Below, in pieces: positions 1 to 5,748 of a stretch of 8,664 bases of DNA. The position numbers were made by a program, and so were the translations under genes. Each line of letters opens with the position of its first letter. The first letter of the stretch is position 1. This DNA comes from JBEAOO01 sp041164825 (GTDB lineage Bacteria > Pseudomonadota > Gammaproteobacteria > Burkholderiales > Burkholderiaceae_C), in the NCBI GenBank assembly GCA_041164825.1, contig JBEAOO010000281.1, positions 1 through 8,664 on the forward strand. Direction: 5' to 3'. The notes beneath the pieces are model-generated. The model did no database searches. It was not told the origin of the DNA and worked only from the letters and a program-made list of their open reading frames with translations.

Positions 1-1595
1 AACACATCGTCTGGCGACCAGATCACCAGGCCGTCGTAAGACGCTTCGGCCAGTTCCACGGCCTTCAACAGGCCTTCGACCACAGCCTGGCTGATGAGGT
101 GCAGCTTGCAGGTGATGCTGGCGATCAGCACCTCACCGTCCAGCGTCCAGACGCGAATCTCGTCGTCCTTGAACAGCTCGGTGCCGCTCTTGAGCGGGTC
201 GGCCGCGCCGCTGCCGAACACGGTCTCGGGGAAGTGTTGGCGCTGGTAGACGGGCAATGCGCTCACCGGCACATAAGCCGCACGCGATGGGCTCCACGAG
301 CCTTCGGCGCTGTGCACGCCGTCGCGGCCATCAAACACCCAAGCGGGCAGCGGCGCGGTGCTCAGCGCCTTGCCGGCGTCGATGTCGGCCTTGACCCACT
401 CGGCCACTTGCTTCCAGCCGGCGGCTTGCCAGAGCTCAAACGGACCCTGCTGCATGCCGAAGCCCCAGCGCATCGCGAAGTCGACTTCGCGGGCGGTGTC
501 GGCAATGTCATGCAGGTGTACGGCGGCGTAGTGGAAGGCATCGCGCAGGATGGCCCACAGGAACTGCGCCTGCGGGTTGCTCGATTCGCGCAACAGCTTC
601 AGGCGGTCGGCCGGGGCCTTCTTCAAGATGCGGGCGACGATCTCGTCGGCCTTGCCACCGGCGGGCACGTACTCACCCTTGGCGGGGTCGAGGCGCAGGA
701 TGTCTTTGCCGACTTTCTTGAAGAAACCGGCACCGCTTTTTTGGCCCAGCGCGCCTTGCTCGATCAGCTTGGCCAGCACCGGCGGGGTGCTGTAGCTGCT
801 GTAAAACGGGTCGGCCTGCAGGTTGTCTTGCAGCGTCTTGATGACGTGGGCCATGGTGTCCAGGCCCACCACATCGGCGGTGCGGAAGGTGCCGCTGCTG
901 GCACGGCCGAGCTTCTTGCCGGTCAGGTCGTCCACCACGTCATACGTGAGGCCAAACTGCTGCGCTTCATGGATGGTGGCCAGCATGCCAGCGATGCCGA
1001 CGCGGTTGGCGATGAAGTTGGGCGTGTCTTTGGCGCGCACCACGCCTTTGCCCACGGCAGTGGTGACAAAGGCTTCGAGCTGGTCGAGGATCTCCGGTCG
1101 CGTGGCCGGGGTGGGGATCAGCTCCACCAAGGACATGTAGCGCGGCGGGTTGAAAAAGTGGATGCCGCAAAAACGCGGCTTGATTTCTTCAGGCAACACC
1201 TCGGCCAGCTTGCTGATCGACAGGCCCGAGGTGTTGCTGGCCACGATGGCGTGCGGCGCCACGGCGCCGGCAATGCGCTGGTAGAGGTCGAGCTTCCAGT
1301 CCATGCGCTCGGCGATGGCCTCGATGATCAGGTCGCACTCGCCCAGCTTGGCCAGGTGTTCTTCGTAGTTGGCGGCTTCGATCAGCGCAGCGGCTTCGGG
1401 CACGCCCAGCGGCGCCGGCTTGAGCTTTTTGAGGTTGTCGATGGCGCGGGTGACGATGCCGTTCTTCGGGCCTTCTTTGGCCGGCAGGTCAAACAGCACC
1501 ACGGGCACATTGCAGTTGACGAGGTGCGCAGCGATTTGCGCACCCATCACACCGGCGCCGAGCACGGCGACTTTGCGGACGGGAAATCGGGTCAT
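1..1595 (-). CDS. 3-hydroxyacyl-CoA dehydrogenase / enoyl-CoA hydratase family protein (C-terminus beyond window)
   Basis: Beta-oxidation enzyme that oxidises L-3-hydroxyacyl-CoA to 3-ketoacyl-CoA with NAD+; a C-terminal crotonase domain would add hydratase or isomerase activity. The first 531 codons are present and the frame is still open at base 1. Seen: a Rossmann dinucleotide motif GAGVMG (residues 13-18) near the N-terminus, SNTSGLSIS (120-128), GIHFFNPPRYMSLVEL with catalytic-type His146 and Glu158 (same 12-residue spacing as the His/Glu dyad of the family), and NFIANR with Asn197. From about residue 485 the sequence looks like the beginning of a crotonase fold (VLIASITCKLHLISQAV). Dehydrogenase first and crotonase second is the reverse of E. 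coli FadB and matches the FadN-like class. The ATG is set by AGGAG five bases upstream (plus-strand 1601-1605). The gene starts 34 nt after the DUF2147 stop, so it is very likely cotranscribed. The family is certain; chain-length preference is unknown. Confidence 0.95.
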   Translation of the reverse strand, partial: MTRFPVRKVAVLGAGVMGAQIAAHLVNCNVPVVLFDLPAKEGPKNGIVTRAIDNLKKLKPAPLGVPEAAALIEAANYEEHLAKLGECDLIIEAIAERMDWKLDLYQRIAGAVAPHAIVASNTSGLSISKLAEVLPEEIKPRFCGIHFFNPPRYMSLVELIPTPATRPEILDQLEAFVTTAVGKGVVRAKDTPNFIANRVGIAGMLATIHEAQQFGLTYDVVDDLTGKKLGRASSGTFRTADVVGLDTMAHVIKTLQDNLQADPFYSSYSTPPVLAKLIEQGALGQKSGAGFFKKVGKDILRLDPAKGEYVPAGGKADEIVARILKKAPADRLKLLRESSNPQAQFLWAILRDAFHYAAVHLHDIADTAREVDFAMRWGFGMQQGPFELWQAAGWKQVAEWVKADIDAGKALSTAPLPAWVFDGRDGVHSAEGSWSPSRAAYVPVSALPVYQRQHFPETVFGSGAADPLKSGTELFKDDEIRVWTLDGEVLIASITCKLHLISQAVVEGLLKAVELAEASYDGLVIWSPDDV

Positions 1596-1629
1596 GGAGG
1601 CTCCTGGGGGAATGTTCTGAGGTTTGCGT

Positions 1630-2073
1630 TTATTCAATGCGCTGCCAGGTCTGGGTGCGGCCAAACATCGGCGCACCGACGTAGCCCCGCACTTCCAGCG
1701 ACTTGCCGCCACTCACGGGGCGCAAGCGCACTTTGTAGGTCTTGCCATTGTTCGGATCGAGAATCTCGCCGCCATCCCACAGACCCTTGTCGTCGTCGCT
1801 TTGTTTGACGTTGCGCACGATGGTCATGCCCAGCACCGGCTTGTCCTTGCGCTCGTCGCTGCACTTCTCGCACTTGGCGTCTTGCTTGGTCGGGTCGAGC
1901 AGCTTCTCGATGCGCGCCGTCAGCACGCCCGCGCTGTCGCTGATGCGCACCAGCGACTTCTCGGTCTTGGTCTCGTCGTCGATGGTCTTCCACAGCCCCA
2001 CCGGGGTGGACTGGGCGTGGGCGGCATGCGCCGCAAAGGCCAGCAAGGCGGCGGTGAGCAAGGTCTTGGTCAT
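1630..2073 (-). CDS. DUF2147 domain protein, secreted (periplasmic)
   Basis: A 147-residue protein matching my memory of the DUF2147 family, whose function is not established. Residues 1-20 form a signal peptide: Lys3, a hydrophobic Leu/Ala core, and an AHA cleavage box before Gln21. This predicts a mature periplasmic protein of about 127 residues. The mature part begins PVGLWKTIDDET, a typical family opening, and carries WDGGEILDPNNGKTYK (99-114), the most family-like segment, and the end GRTQTWQR. A CEKC motif (68-71) could form a disulfide or bind a metal. The ATG has GAGGA nine bases upstream (plus-strand 2083-2087). It lies 52 nt after the acyl-CoA dehydrogenase and 34 nt before the 3-hydroxyacyl-CoA dehydrogenase, all on the same strand, so it appears to be an operon member although it is exported and they are cytosolic. 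Family call good; function unknown. Confidence 0.9.
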   Translation of the reverse strand: MTKTLLTAALLAFAAHAAHAQSTPVGLWKTIDDETKTEKSLVRISDSAGVLTARIEKLLDPTKQDAKCEKCSDERKDKPVLGMTIVRNVKQSDDDKGLWDGGEILDPNNGKTYKVRLRPVSGGKSLEVRGYVGAPMFGRTQTWQRIE

Positions 2074-2125
2074 GGGGCGTCGTCCTCGTTTGATGGGGGG
2101 GGTCGTCGGTCGGCGGCTTGGGCGA

Positions 2126-3916
2126 TCAGAACATCGCTTCGTCCATGGCCATCAGCGGGGCCACACCGGCGCGAGCACTGCGAATCAGGCCGGCGGTCTC
2201 AGGCAGCAGCTTGGCGAAGTAGAAGCGCGCGGTGTGCAGCTTGGCGGCGTAGAACTTGTCGCCGCTGCTTTGTTTGTCGAGCGCCACCTTGGCCATGCGG
2301 GCCCAGAAGTAGCTGAACACCAGGTGGCCCACCACGCGCAGGTAGTCGACCGAGGCGCCGCCCACTTCATCGGCATTGCCAAAGGCCTTCATGCCGAGTT
2401 CGGTGGTCAGCTTGGCGACCTTGTCGCCCAGGTCGGCCAGCGGGTTCACGAACTCTTGCATGGCTTCGTTGGTGCCTTCTTCTTCAATGAAGTCGGTCAC
2501 CAGCTTGCCAAATTTCTTGAGCTTTTTGCCGTTGTCGGCCAGCACCTTGCGGCCCAACAAATCGAGGCTCTGGATGGTGTTGGTGCCTTCGTAAATCATG
2601 TTGATGCGGGCATCGCGAACGTACTGCTCCATGCCCCACTCGTGGATGTAGCCGTGGCCGCCAAACACCTGCATGCAGTGCGAGGTGGCGATCCAGCCGT
2701 TGTCGGTCAGGAAGGCTTTGACGATGGGCGTGATCAGCGCCACCAGGTCGGCGGCGTCGCGCTTTTCGTCTTCGTCGTCGCTGCTGAGTTCTTTGTCGAG
2801 CTGCAGCGTGGTCCACATGGCCAGCGCGCGGCCACCTTCGGCGTAGGCGCGTGCGGTCAGCAGCATCTTGCGCACATCGGGGTGCACGATGATCGGGTCG
2901 GCTGCTTTGTCGGTGGCCTTGGGGCCGGTGAGCGAGCGCATCTGGATGCGGTCTTTGGCGTAGGCCACGGCGTTTTGGTAGGCCACCTCGGTCAGGCCCA
3001 GGCTCTGCATGCCCACGCCCAAACGCGCCGCGTTCATCATCACGAACATGGCTTGCAGGCCCTTGTTGGGCTCACCCACCAGCGTGCCCACGGCGCCGTC
3101 GAGCACGATCTGCGCGGTGGCGTTGCCGTGGATGCCCATCTTGTGTTCGAGGCCGGCGCAGAACACCGGGTTGCGCTCGCCCAGCGAGCCATCGGCCGCC
3201 ACCTTGAACTTGGGCACCAGGAACAGCGAGATGCCTTTGGAACCGGCCGGCGCATCGGGCAGACGGGCCAGCACGAGGTGGACGATGTTGGCGGTGAGGT
3301 CGTGCTCGCCCGCGGAGATGAAAATCTTTTGGCCGGTGATTTGGTAGCTGCCGTCACCCACGGGTTCGGCCTTGCTGCGCAGCAGGCCCAGGTCGGTGCC
3401 GCAGTGCGGTTCGGTCAGGCACATGGTGCCGGTCCATTCGCCGCTGGTCAGCTTGGGCAGGTAGAGCGCTTTTTGTTCGGGCGTGCCGTGGGCGTGCAGG
3501 GCCTCGTAGGCGCCGTGGCTCAGGCCCGGGTACATGGTCCAGGCCTGGTTGGCACTGTTGAGCATCTCGTACAGGCACTGGTTCACCACATGCGGCAGGC
3601 CCTGGCCGCCATAGGCCGGGTCGCAGCTCAGCGAGGGCCAGCCGCCCTCCACATATTTGGCATACGCCGCTTTGAAGCCTTTGGGCGGCGTCACTTCGTG
3701 CGTGGTTTTGTCGAGCGTGCAGCCCTCGGCGTCGCCGCTGAGGTTGATTGGGAACAGCACCTCGGCGGCGAACTTGCCGCCTTCTTCGAGCACGGCGTTG
3801 ACGGTGTCGGCATCCACATCAGCGTGCGGCGGCAGCATCTTGAGCTCCTCCACAACGTTCAGCACCTCGTGCATGAGGAACTGCATGTCGCGCAACGGGG
3901 GGGTGTAGGTGGCCAT
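2126..3916 (-). CDS. Acyl-CoA dehydrogenase, long (about 600-residue) FadE5/DmdC-like type
   Basis: FAD-dependent oxidation of an acyl-CoA to the trans-2-enoyl-CoA, the first step of beta-oxidation, passing electrons to electron-transfer flavoprotein. The 596 residues fit the long class with extra N- and C-terminal domains. Seen in order: an N-terminal extension (about 1-35) typical of this class; the helical N domain; the flavin/substrate segment MCLTEPHCGTDLGLL (165-179); the middle beta domain to about 280; the C-terminal helical domain with QVFGGHGYIHEWGMEQY (416-432); the catalytic base Glu443 in MIYEGTN; and an additional helical C-terminal domain (about 470-596). No catalytic position appears lost. 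The start ATG has GGAG ten bases upstream. The gene follows the TetR stop by 52 nt and precedes the DUF2147 gene by 52 nt. Members of this class act on fatty acyl-CoAs or on methylmercaptopropionyl-CoA (DmdC); with a beta-oxidation neighbour and a TetR regulator, a fatty acyl-CoA substrate is the likelier inference. Confidence 0.96.
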   Translation of the reverse strand: MATYTPPLRDMQFLMHEVLNVVEELKMLPPHADVDADTVNAVLEEGGKFAAEVLFPINLSGDAEGCTLDKTTHEVTPPKGFKAAYAKYVEGGWPSLSCDPAYGGQGLPHVVNQCLYEMLNSANQAWTMYPGLSHGAYEALHAHGTPEQKALYLPKLTSGEWTGTMCLTEPHCGTDLGLLRSKAEPVGDGSYQITGQKIFISAGEHDLTANIVHLVLARLPDAPAGSKGISLFLVPKFKVAADGSLGERNPVFCAGLEHKMGIHGNATAQIVLDGAVGTLVGEPNKGLQAMFVMMNAARLGVGMQSLGLTEVAYQNAVAYAKDRIQMRSLTGPKATDKAADPIIVHPDVRKMLLTARAYAEGGRALAMWTTLQLDKELSSDDEDEKRDAADLVALITPIVKAFLTDNGWIATSHCMQVFGGHGYIHEWGMEQYVRDARINMIYEGTNTIQSLDLLGRKVLADNGKKLKKFGKLVTDFIEEEGTNEAMQEFVNPLADLGDKVAKLTTELGMKAFGNADEVGGASVDYLRVVGHLVFSYFWARMAKVALDKQSSGDKFYAAKLHTARFYFAKLLPETAGLIRSARAGVAPLMAMDEAMF

Positions 3917-3968
3917 GGGTGGGGTGCTCCGGGTCAGGCTCGGTCAAACAAAAAAGGGACTGGGAAAA

Positions 3969-4748
3969 TCAGGCTCCACGCGGCTTGCGGCGGCGCGGGG
4001 CGGGCACAGGAAACAGGGGGGCCGGCACGGCGGATGGCGCAGCAGCGGCAGCAGAACTCGCCGCAACAGCCAGCGCCGTGGTGGCGGTGGCGGGCGGCAG
4101 CTCGCGGGCGTAGTCGGCCATCAAGCGGTCGAAGCCGCGCCGGGCGCGCTCCACCGCACCTGCGTGGCGCAAGAAGCGCGCGTCGTGGTGCAGCGCCAGC
4201 ACCATGCCGTGCAGCTCAAACAGCACCTGGCGCGGGTCGGTATCGGCACGCAGGTGGCCTTCTTCCACGGCCAGACGCACGGCGCGCTCCAGCGCGTCTT
4301 GCCAAGCGCGCACCATGGCCACCAGCGCGTCGCGCACGGGGCCGGGGCGGTCGTCAAACTCCACCGCACCGCTGATGTACAGGCAGCCCGAATCAAGCTC
4401 CACCGACACCCGGCGCAGCCAGTGCTCAAACAGTGCGCGCAGCCGCGGCAGGCCACGTTCATTTTGCAGCGCAGGGAAAAACACCTCTTCCTCAAAGCGC
4501 GCGTTGTACTCGCGCACCACACAAATCTGCAGTTCTTCGCGCGAGCCGAAGTGGGCAAACACGCCCGACTTGCTCATGTGCGTCACCTCGGCCAGCGCAC
4601 CGATCGACAAACCCTCCAGCCCCATGTGCGAGGCCAAGCTCAGCGCCGCGTCCAAGATGACCGCGCGCGTCTGCTGGCCCTTCAACAGCGAGCGCTGCGA
4701 GGCCGTGGCGGCTGGGGCGGATGGCGGAGACGAAGGCGAGGCGGACAC
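3969..4748 (-). CDS. TetR/AcrR-family transcriptional regulator of the beta-oxidation operon
   Basis: A 259-residue one-component regulator. The DNA-binding domain spans about residues 26-73, with the helix-turn-helix in LSIGALAEVTHMSKSGVFAHF (47-67), which carries the usual 'S-K-S-G-x-F-x-H-F' recognition-helix pattern. Residues 75-215 form the helical ligand/dimer domain and contain GCLYISGAVEFDDRPGPVRD (121-140), typical of TetR_C domains. The last 40 or so residues are an Ala/Pro/Val-rich low-complexity tail ending in a basic stretch, PRRRKPRGA, which is unusual. The start is GTG: a TGA stop lies in frame 12 nt upstream and the next in-frame Met is inside the HTH domain, so GTG is the only good choice despite no clear Shine-Dalgarno. 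As the first gene of the leftward group, it probably represses itself and the downstream fatty-acid genes and is released by an acyl-CoA. Ligand and operator are inferred, not shown. Confidence 0.93.
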   Translation of the reverse strand: MSASPSSPPSAPAATASQRSLLKGQQTRAVILDAALSLASHMGLEGLSIGALAEVTHMSKSGVFAHFGSREELQICVVREYNARFEEEVFFPALQNERGLPRLRALFEHWLRRVSVELDSGCLYISGAVEFDDRPGPVRDALVAMVRAWQDALERAVRLAVEEGHLRADTDPRQVLFELHGMVLALHHDARFLRHAGAVERARRGFDRLMADYARELPPATATTALAVAASSAAAAAPSAVPAPLFPVPAPRRRKPRGA

Positions 4749-4765
4749 GGTTCGGACTCAAAAAA

Positions 4766-4773
4766 GAACGTTC
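4766..4773. promoter_or_regulatory. Palindrome GAACGTTC, candidate TetR operator
   Basis: A perfect 8-bp palindrome between the candidate -10 of the TetR operon (4779-4784) and the TetR start codon at 4748, where a repressor would block transcription. TetR regulators often bind such sites next to their own gene. It is short enough to occur by chance; operator function is inference. Confidence 0.3.
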
Positions 4774-4778
4774 GTGCT

Positions 4779-4807
4779 ATTTTGCAGAAAAACAGCGCGA
4801 AGCCCAA
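4779..4807 (-). promoter_or_regulatory. Candidate sigma70-type promoter for the TetR-led operon
   Basis: Read on the minus strand, TTGGGC (plus-strand 4802-4807) is followed after exactly 17 nt by CAAAAT (4779-4784), a weak match to -35/-10 boxes (3/6 and 4/6). The -10 lies about 30 nt before the GTG of the TetR gene, which would give a short leader. No better pair was seen between this gene and the divergent HNH gene. Confidence 0.35.
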
Positions 4808-4823
4808 GCCCCTTTTTTCTTTT

Positions 4824-4833
4824 TTCGATCGAA
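4824..4833. promoter_or_regulatory. Perfect 10-bp palindrome TTCGATCGAA next to a T-rich tract
   Basis: TTCGATCGAA is self-complementary over 10 bp and lies in the divergent control region, directly after two T6 runs separated by one C (4813-4825). It is upstream of the candidate TetR-operon promoter. It could be a binding site for a dimeric regulator; no known consensus is recognised. Confidence 0.25.
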
Positions 4834-4909
4834 GCGCGGCAAACCTGCGGCAAATGCACCTCAACCGCGGGTAAACACTGAAGGCAAAGCGGCGTGCCAC
4901 AGACGTGTC

Positions 4910-4928
4910 ACGGTCAAACCGTTATATT
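4910..4928 (+). promoter_or_regulatory. Palindrome ACGGTcaaACCGT abutting a -10-like TATATT, upstream of the HNH gene
   Basis: Bases 4910-4922 form two 5-bp arms with a 3-nt centre, an exact inverted repeat. TATATT (4923-4928, 5/6 match to TATAAT) follows immediately. No convincing -35 box was found at 16-18 nt, so the promoter would be weak or activator-dependent. A protein on the palindrome would occupy the spacer of this promoter. It could serve the HNH gene, whose start is about 90 nt downstream. Confidence 0.35.
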
Positions 4929-4941
4929 GGGGCGGGGTTCG

Positions 4942-4969
4942 GCAGACATCTGCTGATGCCCATGTCTGC
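4942..4969 (+). promoter_or_regulatory. Stem-loop in the presumed leader of the HNH gene
   Basis: GCAGACAT (4942-4949) and ATGTCTGC (4962-4969) are perfect complements, giving an 8-bp stem with a 12-nt loop. The structure lies between the -10-like element and the Shine-Dalgarno at 5004-5008. CATC/GATG within it allows a smaller competing hairpin. No U-run follows, so it is not an intrinsic terminator. It could be an RNA leader structure or a DNA-level operator. Confidence 0.35.
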
Positions 4970-5017
4970 GCCCAAGCCCATGCCCGTCAGTGAGAACCTC
5001 CCCAGGAGCCGATCAAC

Positions 5018-5572
5018 GTGGAAGTGCTGCAACTCGATCTCTCTGGCCGCCCGCAAGCGTGGCTCACGCCGCGCGAGGCCGCTGGCATCTACGCCACGGG
5101 CGGTGTCGCCTGGACGCTGGGGGACACCTTCGTCGTGCTGCGTGGCGGCACCCAGCGCACCGGCCTGCAATCGCGCATCGAGCTCCACCCCATCATTGCC
5201 GTGCGCGGCAGCGTGCCCAGCCGTGCGTGGCGGCAAGCGCCCGCGCTCACCAACCCCAAGCTCTTTGCGCGCGACCGCCATGTGTGCGCCTACTGCGGCG
5301 ATGCGGTGCACGCCGATGAACTCACCCGCGAGCACATCACCCCCACCTCGCGCGGCGGACAAGACGGCTGGATGAACTGCATCACCGCCTGCAAAAGCTG
5401 CAACGGCCGCAAGGGCAGCCGCATGCCCGAGGAAGCGCACATGAGCTTGCTCTACCTGCCCTATGTGCCCAGCCTGCACGAAGACATGATCCTGCGCGGC
5501 CGGCGCATCGTGTCGGACCAGATGGCGTTTTTGCTGGCCAGCGTGCCGCGCCACAGCCGGCTGCACGGCTGA
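5018..5572 (+). CDS. HNH endonuclease family protein
   Basis: A 184-residue protein with a C-terminal-half HNH nuclease domain of the four-cysteine zinc class. The metal-binding pairs are CAYC (Cys90, Cys93) and CKSC (Cys125, Cys128). Between them lie REHITPTSRGG with the catalytic-type His106, then WMNC with Asn120, and after the second pair Asn129 (CNGRKGSR). Residues 1-80 form an N-terminal region with no family I can name. The start is GTG, with AGGAG nine bases upstream (5004-5008); an in-frame TGA at 4991-4993 rules out an earlier start in that stretch. All core HNH residues seem present, so it should bind zinc and could cut or nick DNA, but similar small HNH proteins are widespread in bacteria with no assigned role. 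No methyltransferase, toxin partner or phage gene lies beside it. It is divergent from the TetR operon. Confidence 0.88.
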   Translation: MEVLQLDLSGRPQAWLTPREAAGIYATGGVAWTLGDTFVVLRGGTQRTGLQSRIELHPIIAVRGSVPSRAWRQAPALTNPKLFARDRHVCAYCGDAVHADELTREHITPTSRGGQDGWMNCITACKSCNGRKGSRMPEEAHMSLLYLPYVPSLHEDMILRGRRIVSDQMAFLLASVPRHSRLHG

Positions 5573-5584
5573 AGGGATGGGCCC

Positions 5585-5596
5585 GCGCGGCCGCGC
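5585..5596. repeat. 12-bp perfect palindrome GCGCGGCCGCGC after the HNH gene
   Basis: Self-complementary over 12 bp, 13 nt after the HNH stop. A second 12-bp palindrome follows 10 nt later. Such G/C-only palindromes could fold or pair at the mRNA 3' end, but no T-run follows. Confidence 0.4.
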
Positions 5597-5606
5597 TGCA
5601 GGGCTC

Positions 5607-5618
5607 GGGCCCGGGCCC
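5607..5618. repeat. 12-bp perfect palindrome GGGCCCGGGCCC
   Basis: Self-complementary over 12 bp. An upstream GGGCCC (5579-5584) can also pair with either half, so the 3' end of the HNH transcript could form a strong G/C hairpin around 5579-5618. There is no following T-tract, so intrinsic termination is doubtful. Confidence 0.4.
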
Positions 5619-5640
5619 GTGCAAAGAAGTGCAAAACAAG

Positions 5641-5657
5641 CACGCCACCTTGGCGTG
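5641..5657 (+). repeat. Inverted repeat CACGCCA-cct-TGGCGTG
   Basis: A perfect 7-bp stem with a 3-nt loop, about 90 nt before the lipoprotein start. It may be an operator or leader hairpin for the lipoprotein gene, or the 3' end structure of the HNH transcript. No U-run follows. Confidence 0.35.
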
Positions 5658-5748
5658 GAACTCTGCACGCGCCAGACAATCCACCGTCATGGCTGGTCAA
5701 CCTGCGCACAGCGCGCCGCGTTGGCTGGCATTCACTTGGAGAATGCTT

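Noticed and set aside
99..1808. Open frame of 569 codons on the plus strand over the 3-hydroxyacyl-CoA dehydrogenase
   Set aside because: Same reason: an antisense shadow of a well-supported gene, with no protein family signal.
3954..3969. T-run on the minus strand just after the TetR stop as an intrinsic terminator splitting the operon
   Set aside because: The run TTTTTTG has no stem-forming sequence before it, so readthrough into the acyl-CoA dehydrogenase is expected.
1742..4375. Open frame of 877 codons on the plus strand, opposite the acyl-CoA dehydrogenase and TetR genes
   Set aside because: It is antisense to genes with clear family motifs, has a His/Gly/Ala-rich composition with no recognisable domain, and long antisense frames are expected in high-GC DNA where stops are rare.
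4813..4825. T-rich tract (T6-C-T6) as a terminator
   Set aside because: No hairpin precedes it on the plus strand and no plus-strand gene ends upstream of it; on the minus strand it reads as A-runs.
4942..5017. Riboswitch in the leader of the HNH gene
   Set aside because: The leader is short and contains one simple stem-loop; no conserved riboswitch core was recognised.
5018..5572. HNH gene as part of a restriction or phage defence island
   Set aside because: No methyltransferase, helicase, integrase or phage gene is in the window, and its composition matches the surrounding housekeeping-type genes.
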